Part shown: positions 25,416 to 34,141 of the stretch, piece by piece
How the letters are laid out: every line of letters starts with the position of its first letter
Position numbering within the stretch: position 1 is the first letter of the stretch
From: Alphaproteobacteria bacterium
GTDB lineage: Bacteria; Pseudomonadota; Alphaproteobacteria; UBA9219
Reading direction: 5' to 3'
Length of the DNA stretch: 64,000 nt
Assembly (NCBI GenBank): GCA_028690155.1
Contig: JAQVBU010000005.1
Span: forward strand, 62,001-126,000
The notes under the pieces: model-generated
Seen by the model: the letters and a program-made list of their open reading frames with translations, nothing else
The model's database searches: none
What the model was told of the DNA's origin: nothing
Translations under genes and position numbers: made by a program

Positions 25416-26416
25416 GATCGTTTATTCATCATCTGCTTGACCCGCTCGGCAACGAGGCGCATTTCATCGAGGGGTTCATACGTCCACGATTCAATCGTGC
25501 CCCGAAAAGGTCTTGTCATGCCGCTCTCGCGGAGCGTTTTGTGGAAAAACTGGAATTTTTCCGACCCGCCCGGAAGGTCGATTATCATGACGGGTTTACC
25601 GGTCGAGCATGCTTCCGAAATCATGTTCACGCTGTCACATGTCACAAGGATCGCCTCGGCCAAGCCAAGCATGCCATAATAAGGATTATGTCCCTGCCCG
25701 TCCCAGATGAAGGATGGCGTTCCGCGCAAGGCGTTTTGAAGAATGGCAAGGTTTTCGGCTCCGGTTCTCCGTGATGTTGTAATCAATAAACTTTTTCCAT
25801 TTACAGCAAGCTTACGAAGTTGAGCCGCAATTTTTTCCATTTCCGGGGCATTCAAAGTATACGCTGAACTGCTCCCCCCAATGACGACAGCAATCCGCGG
25901 TTCTGGAAAGTCTTTCAGCTGAGGGAGGAGCCGGTTCGCTTCCTCGCTTAAAAGCTTGGATGTCACACGATGCAACCCACCACGCGTGGACATAACATTC
26001 GGTCCTTCGAGCCGATCATGATGCGGCGCAACAACAAGATCGAAGTATGAAGGATCGATAACAGGGTTTTGAATTTGGACCGTAAAAGTTCTTTTTTCCC
26101 CAGCAGATGCCGACATACGCCGGACAAAAAGCGACACAGGAACGCTGGCGCGACCCGAAGCGATTAGAAGATCGGGCCATGGGGGCGCAATGGGGTCTCC
26201 TTTCGAACTAACGGCATACGAAAGAAGGATTCGCAAAAAAGGACTTAACTGTTTCCACGGAGTGCGCAACACTATTCGCTTGACGGTAGGTGTTACACCT
26301 AAGGCTTCGGCCAGTCCAAGGCATTGGTTCTCCATACCGACGCGTCCGTCGGTGACGACCCAACAGGAGGGCGATGTGTTTTCGGAAGCAACTTTGGCAA
26401 AAGGATGTGTCATCAT
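25412..26416 (-). CDS. Mitochondrial fission ELM1 family protein
   Basis: A 334-residue member of the ELM1/DUF1022 family, shared by Alphaproteobacteria and plants; the plant protein acts in mitochondrial fission, while the bacterial role is unclear. Landmarks are CWVVTDGRVGMENQCLGLAE, PPWPDLLIASGRASVPVSL, QIQNPVIDPSYFDLVVAPHH, RIAVVIGGSS, ILVTCDSVNMISEACSTGKP and IIDLPGGSEKFQFFHKTL. The fold looks like a GT-B glycosyltransferase, and in bacteria it may act on envelope sugars. The gene starts with ATGATG and precedes greB with an ATGA overlap. Confidence 0.88.
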   Translation of the reverse strand: MMTHPFAKVASENTSPSCWVVTDGRVGMENQCLGLAEALGVTPTVKRIVLRTPWKQLSPFLRILLSYAVSSKGDPIAPPWPDLLIASGRASVPVSLFVRRMSASAGEKRTFTVQIQNPVIDPSYFDLVVAPHHDRLEGPNVMSTRGGLHRVTSKLLSEEANRLLPQLKDFPEPRIAVVIGGSSSAYTLNAPEMEKIAAQLRKLAVNGKSLLITTSRRTGAENLAILQNALRGTPSFIWDGQGHNPYYGMLGLAEAILVTCDSVNMISEACSTGKPVMIIDLPGGSEKFQFFHKTLRESGMTRPFRGTIESWTYEPLDEMRLVAERVKQMMNKRS

Positions 26417-26540
26417 TTGAGGATCGTAAGTTGAAAAAAGAGAAATAATCTTGCTATCAGTCTATAGTTTTTTCTCTCAGAATAGAAGTCGTCTGTGTTT
26501 TGTGGTAACCTTTTTTAATAACTTCAACCAATGGGTTCAC

Positions 26541-27032
26541 ATGAAATTCGTCAGACTTGACTCAACCGACCTTCGGATTTTGCGTGAGCTTCAGCAGGAT
26601 GGCGGGATGACTAATGTCGCTTTGTCCAAAAAAGTTGGCATTTCACCCCCACCTTGCCTGCGTCGGGTTCGCGCCTTGGAAGCGGCAGGTTATATCCGCG
26701 GCTATCATGCCGATGTTGCGGCGGAGAAGCTTGGCTTCGGCATAACGGTCTTTGCTCTCGTTTCTCTTGTCAACCACAGCGAAAATGACATTGAGCATTT
26801 TTCAAAACTCATCGAGAGTTGGCCACGCGTTCGCGAAAGTTATTTGATGACCGGCGATTCCGATTTTCTTCTGAAAATTGTCGCTGAGGACTGGGAAGCT
26901 TTCCAAAAATTTATCACGACTCAACTTAGCGCAACGCCGAATGTTGCTCATATCCGTTCTATGCCGGCCATGCGCCGGACAAAATACGCGCCGGGCGTTC
27001 CTTTGGAAGAAAAAGTCGGCGTTCGTTTCTGA
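26541..27032 (+). CDS. Lrp/AsnC family transcriptional regulator
   Basis: A 163-residue regulator. The N-terminal winged helix-turn-helix reads LDSTDLRILRELQQDGGMTN, then ISPPPCLRRVRALEAAGYI, the classic AsnC/Lrp recognition helix. The RAM ligand domain follows (ITVFALVSLVNHSENDIE, SYLMTGDSDFLLKIVAEDW, the GDSDF turn being typical). Such proteins sense amino acids and control their transport or metabolism. The ATG at 26541 gives the usual family length; longer in-frame readings add AT-rich leader sequence. It is divergent from the ELM1 gene. Its target cannot be assigned. Confidence 0.93.
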   Translation: MKFVRLDSTDLRILRELQQDGGMTNVALSKKVGISPPPCLRRVRALEAAGYIRGYHADVAAEKLGFGITVFALVSLVNHSENDIEHFSKLIESWPRVRESYLMTGDSDFLLKIVAEDWEAFQKFITTQLSATPNVAHIRSMPAMRRTKYAPGVPLEEKVGVRF

Positions 27033-27039
27033 TTTCTAA

Positions 27040-28368
27040 TCAAGCGATTGGCTCAATCGGCTTTTTTTCTGTCCCGGACGGCAGAATGACCATAACTTTA
27101 TCCACGCGTCGTCCGTCCATGTCCACGACTTCAAAGTGGATGTTGCGCCATAGGACAATGTCCCCTTCGCTCGGAATTTTTTTCAGTTTATCCAGCATAA
27201 AACCGGCCACCGTCTGAAAATCGCCGTGCCCTTTGATTGGAGGCGTTCCGATAACGGCCTCGACTTCGTCGAGAGGCATCATGCCGTCTAAAAGCCAGCT
27301 TCCATCTTTACGTTGTACGGGCTGGGCAACGATGTCCTGATCCCCTCCCGGAATCTCACCGGTTACACATTCCATGATGTCGGTGAGCGAAACCAAGCCT
27401 TCAACGCTCCCGTACTCGTCAACGACAACGGCGATATGTTGGCCTGCTTTTTTGAAGAGATCCAGCAATCTTAAGACGGGCGTTGTGTCCGGAACGATCA
27501 GCGGGGCACGCATAACGGCATTTAAAGACAAGGAAAAACCGTCGAAACTCGCGTTAAGCAAATCCTTGGCGTGAACAATCCCAAGAATTTCTTCCATGTC
27601 GCCACGCGCGACGGGAAAGCGGCTGTAACCGCTAGCGCGCATAATGGCTTTTTGTTCTTCCGGCGTATCGTCAATATTCAGCCAAACCATATCAACACGC
27701 GGCGTCATAATCGTTCGTGTCGTCCGATCGGCAAGGCGCATGACACCTTCCATCATATCTCGTTCGGCCGGTTTGAGGGCCCCGGATTCCATTCCCTCGG
27801 CAAGAATATTTTTGACTTCGTCCTCGGTCACGCCTTGGCGATGATCCTTGTGAAGTCTTAACATCCACAGCACAAGCTCCGTCGAGCGTGAAAGGAGCCA
27901 AACAATGGGTGCAATCAGCGTTTCAAAGCCGCGCATAAAAAAGGCCAAACGAACGGCGATCGTTTCCGCGTAAGCCAGCGCGATCCGTTTGGGAACCAGC
28001 TCGCCTATGATCAGGCTTATATAGGTTACGCCGATAACCGTAACGGCCATGGCAATTGCGTCAGCGTGTGCAGCCATACTGGGAAAGGTTTTTAAATAGT
28101 TCGCCAATTGATCCGACAAGGTTGCGCCGCTGAACGCGCCTACAAAAACGCTGTTCAAGGTAACGCCGATCTGAACGGTCGACAGGAAGGTCGAGGGGGA
28201 TTCGCACATACCAAGAGCTAGGCGCGTGCCAAGAGGGTTCTTTTCCGCCCAGGCTTTCAGCCGCGCACGACGCGCTGAAACGATGGCCATCTCGGCCATG
28301 GCGAAAAAACCGTTCAAAAGGATAAGGAGAACGACGATAAAAAGATCAACGCCAACAGACAAGGACAC
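27040..28368 (-). CDS. CorC/HlyC-family (CNNM-CBS) membrane protein
   Basis: A 442-residue protein with an N-terminal CNNM/DUF21 membrane domain of about four helices (LFIVVLLILLNGFFAMAEM, with STVQIGVTLNSVFVGAFSG). A CBS pair follows (TIMTPRVDMVWLNIDD and HIAVVVDEYGSVEGLVSLTDI), then a C-terminal CorC_HlyC domain (FQTVAGFMLDKLKKIPSEGD). The family is linked to Mg2+/Co2+ efflux and is often misnamed hemolysin. It starts with GTG at 28368. It lies between the Lrp regulator (convergent) and the outer-membrane protein gene upstream, from which it is separated by a terminator. Confidence 0.92.
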   Translation of the reverse strand: MSLSVGVDLFIVVLLILLNGFFAMAEMAIVSARRARLKAWAEKNPLGTRLALGMCESPSTFLSTVQIGVTLNSVFVGAFSGATLSDQLANYLKTFPSMAAHADAIAMAVTVIGVTYISLIIGELVPKRIALAYAETIAVRLAFFMRGFETLIAPIVWLLSRSTELVLWMLRLHKDHRQGVTEDEVKNILAEGMESGALKPAERDMMEGVMRLADRTTRTIMTPRVDMVWLNIDDTPEEQKAIMRASGYSRFPVARGDMEEILGIVHAKDLLNASFDGFSLSLNAVMRAPLIVPDTTPVLRLLDLFKKAGQHIAVVVDEYGSVEGLVSLTDIMECVTGEIPGGDQDIVAQPVQRKDGSWLLDGMMPLDEVEAVIGTPPIKGHGDFQTVAGFMLDKLKKIPSEGDIVLWRNIHFEVVDMDGRRVDKVMVILPSGTEKKPIEPIA

Positions 28369-28381
28369 ACCCCATGAAAAG

Positions 28382-28421
28382 AAAAAGCCTCCAACAGATT
28401 ACTCTGTCAGAGGTTTTTTGT
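28382..28421 (-). terminator. Intrinsic terminator of the outer-membrane protein gene
   Basis: Read on the minus strand, CCTCTGACAGA pairs imperfectly with TCTGTTGGAGG across GTAA, followed by CTTTTT. It lies 16 bases beyond the stop of the outer-membrane protein gene and just ahead of the CorC-like gene, so it probably ends the first transcript. Confidence 0.75.
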
Positions 28422-28436
28422 AAAAGATATCCTTGC

Positions 28437-29315
28437 CTAATCCAGCGGCACGACAAGGCGAACGTTCAGAAAATCCCCGCCGAAGTCATGATGGGTCGTA
28501 ATGTCGAAATTAAGAGTCGCGGTCAAACTAACCGACCCAAAATTGTATTCGACCAGAGGCCCCGCGGTGTAGGAAAAGCGGGTTCCCCCCGCTGAAGGCC
28601 CGCGATCATGTTGAATTTGGTGCTGATGCGCGGCCCCGGCCCCGACCGTCCATTTTCCGAAGGTTTTGGCGACGGTGTATTCGACGCTCAACATATTGCC
28701 CGAATTATAGTCGGTTGTTTCGTTTTTGAAGTTGTAATCGTAACGGATATCGGCGCTAAGATTCCATCCGTCCTTCAACCAACTGATACCCAATTCCGGT
28801 TCAAGAGTCCAAAAACCGTTGCCGGAGCCAACGCCCGCCGACGGCGCCCGCGTTCCCGATGCCGAACTCGCGTCGTCAACATAAACTGAAAGTCCTGTCT
28901 TGATATGGAAATTATTCGGCAGAGCCCACGACAACATGGCGGGGATCAAAACCGTGTTGTAGGTGCCTGTGTGCGCGCTTCCGGACGTGTTGTCCATGGA
29001 CGAATAGTCGAACGGCTGCGCGATGCCCAACGCATAATCGGCGCCAAGAACTTTAATGCCGGGATTCCAAAGAAGGATCGGAATATCGACAAGGGCATCC
29101 AATTTTGTTCCTGTCGGCTTGCCGTTTCCGTCATAAAGCTTCCACGAAGCAAAGTAAGTATTGTTGATAAAATAAAGTCCCTTGGGAGGAAGAGCCCCGG
29201 CGACAAGGCCTTCGTCAATTCCGCGCAAATGAGGAACCCAAAGCTCTTCGGCACAGGCCGGACTTATTCCAAGCAGCATGATGGCCACGACCGCGCCACA
29301 GAGGTGTCTTTTCAT
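28437..29315 (-). CDS. Outer-membrane transporter-like protein (phenol-degradation MetA family)
   Basis: A 292-residue protein with a Sec signal (GAVVAIMLLGISPACA) and a mature part of alternating amphipathic strands ending in VRLVVPLD, typical of an outer-membrane beta-barrel. The block LPPKGLYFINNTYFASWKLY and repeated strands such as WTLEPELGISWLKDGWNLSA are like the SphA/MetA-type family (Phenol_MetA_deg). Members are thought to be transporters for small aromatic compounds. The ATG at 29315 follows AAGGAAAG. It is probably monocistronic. Substrate unknown. Confidence 0.82.
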   Translation of the reverse strand: MKRHLCGAVVAIMLLGISPACAEELWVPHLRGIDEGLVAGALPPKGLYFINNTYFASWKLYDGNGKPTGTKLDALVDIPILLWNPGIKVLGADYALGIAQPFDYSSMDNTSGSAHTGTYNTVLIPAMLSWALPNNFHIKTGLSVYVDDASSASGTRAPSAGVGSGNGFWTLEPELGISWLKDGWNLSADIRYDYNFKNETTDYNSGNMLSVEYTVAKTFGKWTVGAGAAHQHQIQHDRGPSAGGTRFSYTAGPLVEYNFGSVSLTATLNFDITTHHDFGGDFLNVRLVVPLD

Positions 29316-29421
29316 ATTCTTTCCTTTTTTGATGGAAGGGATTTGATGGAATGGACGGCTTTTATTGTTTCCGAAGCGTGGGAAGATACGGGGGTTTTCT
29401 TTCAAGGAAAAGGAATTTTTC

Positions 29422-30252
29422 TTATTTTTTCCCAAGAAGGTCGGCTCGAAGAGCCGCAGGATCGACGCCTTTTTCCCGCAAAACACGCAAAGCAACCGCA
29501 TGATGGCGCTTGGCATAGCGGCGACCGCAGGGGTCAAGAAGAAGACGGTGGTGGCTATATTCAGGCGTTTGATAGCCCAAAAGTGCTTGAAGAAGCCGGT
29601 GAATATGGGTCGAGGCGAACAGGTCCTGTCCTCGCGTAACACGCGTAATCTCCTGAAGATGATCGTCCACGGTGACGCTTAAATGATAGCTCGTTGGAAC
29701 ATCTTTGCGCGCTAAAACAACATCGCCAAAAAGTTCCGGTTGAGCCTTAATTTTTCCTTGAAGACGGTCATGCCAAAAAAGCGCACCCGTTCGTTCAACG
29801 GCCTTGGCCATGTCAAGCCGCCATGCGACACTTTCGCCTCGGTCCAGCCGCAAGGTTCGTTCTTCTTTGCTCAAGTTTCGGCACGTTCCGGAATAAACCA
29901 CTGTGCCGTCGTCCGCGTGGGGCGCCAGTCCCGCTTTTTGCGCTTCGCGTTCAACGTCGCGGCGCGAACAGAAACAGGGATAAACCAGCCCCTCCTCGCG
30001 CAGGAAGGTCAAGGCATCTTGATAGTCTTTGATATGCTCGGACTGCCGCCTTATCGGTTGCTCCCAACGCAAGCCAAGCCAGGAAAGATCCTCTTTTATC
30101 GCGTCCTCGAATTCGGGTTTGCAGCGAACCGGATCGATGTTTTCGATCCGCAGAAGAAAAACGTCCGCCTCTTGCGCTGCCAGCAAGGCTGAAAAGGCAT
30201 GGCCGAGGTGCAAATAGCCCGTTGGGCTCGGGGCAAATCGGGTGACGATCAT
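29422..30252 (-). CDS. gluQ: Glutamyl-Q tRNA(Asp) synthetase
   Basis: A 276-residue truncated glutamyl-tRNA synthetase paralogue that attaches glutamate to the queuosine base of tRNA(Asp). The class I HIGH-type motif is FAPSPTGYLHLGHAFSA. The Zn site Cys residues appear in PCFCSRRD and YSGTCR. The second ATP motif is the divergent RYAKRHHAVAL in place of KMSKS, as is usual for this group. There is no anticodon-binding domain. The start is one base after the lepA stop (TAGGATG), so the two are coupled. Queuosine use in the cell is implied. Confidence 0.93.
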   Translation of the reverse strand: MIVTRFAPSPTGYLHLGHAFSALLAAQEADVFLLRIENIDPVRCKPEFEDAIKEDLSWLGLRWEQPIRRQSEHIKDYQDALTFLREEGLVYPCFCSRRDVEREAQKAGLAPHADDGTVVYSGTCRNLSKEERTLRLDRGESVAWRLDMAKAVERTGALFWHDRLQGKIKAQPELFGDVVLARKDVPTSYHLSVTVDDHLQEITRVTRGQDLFASTHIHRLLQALLGYQTPEYSHHRLLLDPCGRRYAKRHHAVALRVLREKGVDPAALRADLLGKK

Positions 30253-30253
30253 C

Positions 30254-32077
30254 CTAGCGTTTATCGTCCATTTTAAGCGCCGCAATGAAGGCCGATTGTG
30301 GAATCTCGACTTGGCCAAATTGGCGCATACGTTTTTTCCCTTCTTTTTGCTTGTCGAGCAGCTTGCGTTTGCGGCTGATGTCGCCGCCATAGCACTTGGC
30401 CGTCACGTCTTTGCGAAGGGCGGAAATGGTTTCGCGTGCGATAACTTTGCTTCCAATAGCCGCCTGAATGGCGATTTTGAAAAGATGCTTGGGAATAAGT
30501 TCTTTCAGGCGTTCGCATAACGCACGGCCCCGGTTTTCGGCATTGGCCCGATGCACGATGATGCCCAACGCGTCAACGGGCTCGCCATTAACCAAGATCG
30601 ACATGTTCACGAGGTCGCCTTCTCGGTAAGCGTCTAAAGTGTAATCGAAGCTGGCGTACCCGCGGCTGATGGATTTCAGGCGATCGTAAAAATCGAAGAC
30701 AACTTCGTTAAGCGGAAGCTTATAAACCAACATGGCCCGCGATCCGACATAAGTCAGATCCACCTGTTCGCCCCGGCGATCGTTGCACAGCGCCAGAATG
30801 TTCCCCAGATAGGTATCCGGTGTCAAAATCGTCGCTTTGATCCACGGCTCCTCAATATGCTCAATACGAACAGGATCCGGCATGTCGGCGGGATTGTGCA
30901 GTTCCGTCATGGATCCATCCGTCAGGTGAATCTTATAAATGACGGAGGGAGCCGTTGTAATCAGGTTTAGGTTGAACTCGCGTTCAAGGCGTTCCTGAAT
31001 GATCTCCAAATGCAGAAGCCCCAGAAAACCGCAGCGAAACCCGAACCCCAAAGCCACGGAACTTTCCGGCTCGAACTTGAAGCTGGCGTCGTTAAGGGCA
31101 AGCTTGCCGAGCGATTCCCTTAAGTGCTCGAAGTCAGCCGCGTCAACGGGAAAGAGGCCGCAGAACACGACCGGGATGGACGGTTTGAAGCCCGAAAGAG
31201 GCTCTGCGGCGGGCGCTTTATCGTCGGTGATCGTATCGCCGACCTTGGTGTCGCTGATTTGCTTGATCCCGGCCGTTATAAACCCGACTTCGCCGGGACC
31301 AAGGATATCCACCTCTTGTTTTTTGGGCGTAAAAATGCCGACCCGGTCGACGTCGCGCGCGGCTCCGGACGCCATAAAGCGAACCTTTTGACCTTTTCTT
31401 AGAACGCCGTCCATAACGCGAACGAGGACCACGACGCCGAGATAGGAATCGTACCAGCTATCAACCAAAAGAGCTTTTAGGGGCTTTTCGGCATCGCCTT
31501 TGGGCGGAGGAAGACGAGTCACAATCGCTTCTAAAACATCGTCAATCCCTACTCCCGTTTTGGCCGAAGTAAGAACGGCTTGCGAAGCATCAAGCCCAAT
31601 GACGTCTTCGATTTGTTCCTTGACCCGCTCCGGCTCGGCGGCAGGAAGGTCTATTTTATTTAAAATGGGTACGATTTCGTGATTATTGTCAAACGCCTGG
31701 TAAACATTGGCCAACGTTTGAGCTTCTACGCCTTGCGACGCATCGACGACAAGAATAGATCCTTCGCATGCGGCCAAGGATCGGCTGACTTCATACGAGA
31801 AATCGACATGCCCCGGCGTATCCATCAAGTTTAACTGATAGGTTTCGCCGTCTTTTGCCTTGTACATAAGGCGGACTGTTTGGGCTTTGATGGTAATGCC
31901 GCGTTCGCGCTCGATATCCATACTGTCGAGCATTTGGGCATGCATTTCCCGCGAATCGACGCCGCCGCAGCGTTGAATCAACCTGTCCGCCAGCGTTGAT
32001 TTGCCGTGGTCGATGTGGGCGATGATCGAAAAATTCCGTATATGAGCTAAATCATTCATAAGGCGAGGTTTGAGCAT
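30254..32077 (-). CDS. lepA: Elongation factor 4 (LepA)
   Basis: LepA/EF4, 607 residues, a ribosome-associated GTPase that acts in initiation or back-translocation. The G motifs are [17 protein letters not shown] (G1), the [10 protein letters not shown] switch (G2), [13 protein letters not shown] (G3) and LNKIDLPAA (G4). The rest matches LepA in length, including the C-terminal [20 protein letters not shown]. The ATG at 32077 follows AAGGAAGG with good spacing; a second ATG six codons in is less likely. gluQ follows with no gap. The gene upstream is divergent across 128 bases. Confidence 0.97.
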   Translation of the reverse strand: MLKPRLMNDLAHIRNFSIIAHIDHGKSTLADRLIQRCGGVDSREMHAQMLDSMDIERERGITIKAQTVRLMYKAKDGETYQLNLMDTPGHVDFSYEVSRSLAACEGSILVVDASQGVEAQTLANVYQAFDNNHEIVPILNKIDLPAAEPERVKEQIEDVIGLDASQAVLTSAKTGVGIDDVLEAIVTRLPPPKGDAEKPLKALLVDSWYDSYLGVVVLVRVMDGVLRKGQKVRFMASGAARDVDRVGIFTPKKQEVDILGPGEVGFITAGIKQISDTKVGDTITDDKAPAAEPLSGFKPSIPVVFCGLFPVDAADFEHLRESLGKLALNDASFKFEPESSVALGFGFRCGFLGLLHLEIIQERLEREFNLNLITTAPSVIYKIHLTDGSMTELHNPADMPDPVRIEHIEEPWIKATILTPDTYLGNILALCNDRRGEQVDLTYVGSRAMLVYKLPLNEVVFDFYDRLKSISRGYASFDYTLDAYREGDLVNMSILVNGEPVDALGIIVHRANAENRGRALCERLKELIPKHLFKIAIQAAIGSKVIARETISALRKDVTAKCYGGDISRKRKLLDKQKEGKKRMRQFGQVEIPQSAFIAALKMDDKR

Positions 32078-32205
32078 AGACCTTCCTTAAATTCAAGAGC
32101 GTACGCTATGGTTAACACGAAAGAAGCCCTAGACAGTTTTTCCAACAGCATGCTAGCAATATTCTCCATCTTTTCGCGTTTCTTTATTCGTTGAGGAATT
32201 TTCTT

Positions 32206-33402
32206 ATGTCTCTTTCTATGGCTCGGGATATTTTTAACGGGTGGCTTTTCAGAGCCGGAAATCCGGACAGGGCCTTGTTCCGCCTTGTAGACGAATTAAA
32301 CAAAATCGGCGCCGACTATGCGGTGTTAGATCCCCAGAACAAAAAAACCAACGAGGAGATGAAGCGGATTGTTTTCTGGCGATATCTCTCTCGTTGGCTG
32401 TCGGTCGCTTTGGAAATTGAGGGCAAGTTGCAGGAAGGAAGAAGACCGGGCGACAAAGAAAGCGCGTTGTCGGTTTCGTCTTTCAGGGGCCTTTCGAAAA
32501 AGGACTTGGGACTGTTTCTTTGCGCGATGAACGCCTTTTTTTTCCTCGACGACAAAGCGGGTGGACGAAGCGCTCTTTCCAAGGAAACTCTTAGACGTTG
32601 GGAAGCCATGCTTCAAAATCCCGAAGAGACTTTTTATAAGGTTTTATCGATATATCTTGATGACGTTGCGTTGTTGGAAAACGAAAAAAGACGCTGGAAC
32701 AAAAACGAAACGTGGCAAACGAAACAATATGTCTTTTCTGACGAAGCCTTAGGAGCGCTGCTGAAACAAAGATTGTTGTGGTCCCCATCAGAACAAGAAG
32801 AGCTTCTACAACGACAAGAGATTCCACAACGACAAGAGATTCCACAATGGGTTACGCCTGATCAGGCACTTAGCCCCGCTAACGCCTTCAAAAAGGGCGT
32901 TGATTCAATATGTTGTTCAACTTCTTTCTGTTGCCAAGAAGAAAACACGGAAGAAAATCCTTTATCGTCTCAGGACGAGGAAGCCGTTGCTTTGCCCGAA
33001 GAGCGAACATCGGAAGCGGTTGTGCCAGAAAACCAGACAGACGATTCAAGCCACCAAATTGCTGTCGAGGTTGTTCCTCAAAAAAGAGGGCGCGGTCGTC
33101 CGCTGGGCTCGAAAAACAAGCCCAAGGAGACGGGGGAGCAAGGTAAGGATTCTGAGCCTAAGAAGAAGCCCCGCGGTCGTCCGCCGGGCTCGAAAAACAA
33201 GCCCAAGGATGAGCCTAAACGACGCCGCGGTCGTCCGCTGGGCTCGAAAAACAAGTCCAAGAAGCTGGAGTCCCGCGAAGAGTCTTCGGTGTTGGATCAA
33301 AAGACCTTATTTCAAGAAATGAATGAGATAAGAGAAATATGCGGCGTTCCGACAAGAAGCGTTGTACTCCGCGAAAAACGACTGGGAGCTCCGTCGCTTT
33401 AA
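32206..33402 (+). CDS. AT-hook protein with three RGRP motifs, function unknown
   Basis: A 398-residue protein. Residues 20-75 (RLVDELNKIGADYAVLDP, then EEMKRIVFWRYLSRWLSVAL) and the following helices are related to the next gene downstream. A low-complexity acidic linker with a tandem QRQEIP repeat (near residue 202) follows. The C-terminal third has three near-identical AT-hooks at about 295, 322 and 340, each (K/R)xRGRPxGSKNKxK. These should grip the minor groove of AT-rich DNA. The ATG follows GAGGAA at seven bases. There is no signal or membrane segment. A nucleoid-associated or regulatory role is likely by motif, but no target is known. Confidence 0.85.
   Translation: MSLSMARDIFNGWLFRAGNPDRALFRLVDELNKIGADYAVLDPQNKKTNEEMKRIVFWRYLSRWLSVALEIEGKLQEGRRPGDKESALSVSSFRGLSKKDLGLFLCAMNAFFFLDDKAGGRSALSKETLRRWEAMLQNPEETFYKVLSIYLDDVALLENEKRRWNKNETWQTKQYVFSDEALGALLKQRLLWSPSEQEELLQRQEIPQRQEIPQWVTPDQALSPANAFKKGVDSICCSTSFCCQEENTEENPLSSQDEEAVALPEERTSEAVVPENQTDDSSHQIAVEVVPQKRGRGRPLGSKNKPKETGEQGKDSEPKKKPRGRPPGSKNKPKDEPKRRRGRPLGSKNKSKKLESREESSVLDQKTLFQEMNEIREICGVPTRSVVLREKRLGAPSL
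32808..32843 (+). repeat. Perfect 18-base tandem duplication
   Basis: Two identical copies of acaacgacaagagattcc stand head to tail (32808-32825, 32826-32843), followed by four bases of a third. They add six residues (QRQEIP) to the linker of the AT-hook protein and do not change frame, so copy number may vary between strains. Confidence 0.9.
33091..33262 (+). repeat. Three near-identical AT-hook coding repeats
   Basis: Near-identical units of about 37 bases begin at 33091, 33172 and 33226. They differ by a few bases and encode the hook RGRPxGSKNKxK. The near-identity at DNA level, not only in protein, points to recent duplication or gene conversion. Spacing is uneven (81 and 54 bases), so this is not a CRISPR-like array. 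Confidence 0.85.
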
Positions 33403-33430
33403 TAACACTCCGAAAGCCGTCCTTACGGCA

Positions 33431-33489
33431 AAAATGAATCATTTTTGACAACATTAGGCATAAAATGAATCATTTTTAGCAACATTAGA
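33431..33489. promoter_or_regulatory. Paired operator-like palindromes
   Basis: Two copies of a 28-base sequence start at 33431 and 33462, a 31-base period. Each begins with AAAATGA-A-TCATTTT, a perfect 15-base palindrome around one central base, and ends in CAACATTAG. The period is close to three helical turns, so two dimers would bind the same face of the DNA. They lie between the AT-hook gene and its paralogue, directly upstream of a promoter-like sequence. Confidence 0.75.
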
Positions 33490-33490
33490 A

Positions 33491-33517
33491 TTGTAACGGG
33501 ATAATTTTCTTTATACT
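33491..33517 (+). promoter_or_regulatory. Candidate promoter for the AT-hook paralogue gene
   Basis: TTGTAA (33491-33496) and TATACT (33512-33517) resemble -35 and -10 boxes, with a short 15-base spacer. The gene starts 37 bases later. The paired palindromes abut the upstream edge, so a protein bound there could contact or block RNA polymerase. The short spacer makes the call tentative. Confidence 0.4.
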
Positions 33518-33553
33518 CTCGAAAAGTTTTTTTTTAAAACAGGGGGTAACAAG

Positions 33554-34141
33554 ATGGAAACGTTAGGACCAACGTTAGTATCAATGGGGTGTGGAGAACA
33601 AGGACGTAGGTGTTTTGAAGAAGAATTAAGGGAAGGGGCAAGGAAAGAATATGGGCTTCTTTGTGATCCGGCCCATACCCATTCTATCGAAATCCATTAT
33701 TCAAATCTTACTCGTCTAGTAGATGAGTTAGGCGGCGATTACAGTTTCCTTTCTGAAGGCATTTTTCCTTCCGAAGCAACGAAACAAATTGTGGAAAGGC
33801 ATTATGTCCGTGGCCATCTTCGTGCTGCGGCGGAGCTTTACTGCAACAAGCTTCCCTGTTCACGCTATGAAAGCCCTAACACGGTTGCCGCCATTGATTG
33901 CCATCTGGGAATTGTACACGCAACTTATAATGACTTTGCAGCGTTCCTGAGGGAAGAGCCTTTTAGCATCCCTGGCCTTGGGGCCGAGGAAGTCAAAGCG
34001 AGGCTTGCACACTATCGCAAACCCGTCTTTCCCACGCCCCTCCAAGAAAGCGAAGGGCTAGACGCGGCTGTGCCCACGAACATAATAAGACCGCAAGACA
34101 TTGTCCACGCTTCTTTCTATAAAAATCTAATGCATGGATAA
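33554..34141 (+). CDS. Paralogue of the AT-hook protein N-terminal domain, lacking AT-hooks
   Basis: A 195-residue soluble protein. Residues 50-98 (TRLVDELGGDYSFLSEG, EATKQIVERHYVRGHLRAAAEL) align with residues 20-75 of the AT-hook protein encoded just upstream, and the following segments show weaker similarity (HATYNDFAAFL, GAEEVKARLAHYR). It has no AT-hooks or basic tail, so it might pair with the larger protein or antagonise it. The ATG follows AGGGGG. Its end overlaps the end of pgeF by 15 bases, tail to tail. I do not recognise the family; it may be a lineage-specific domain. Confidence 0.75.
   Translation: METLGPTLVSMGCGEQGRRCFEEELREGARKEYGLLCDPAHTHSIEIHYSNLTRLVDELGGDYSFLSEGIFPSEATKQIVERHYVRGHLRAAAELYCNKLPCSRYESPNTVAAIDCHLGIVHATYNDFAAFLREEPFSIPGLGAEEVKARLAHYRKPVFPTPLQESEGLDAAVPTNIIRPQDIVHASFYKNLMHG

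Noticed and set aside
33091-33262. Repeats that could be read as a CRISPR-like array
   Set aside because: The three units are in frame, unevenly spaced and encode AT-hook motifs inside a clear gene; no cas genes are present.
34127-34141. 15-base overlap of two gene ends as a sign of error
   Set aside because: Tail-to-tail overlaps of this size are common, and both proteins look complete.
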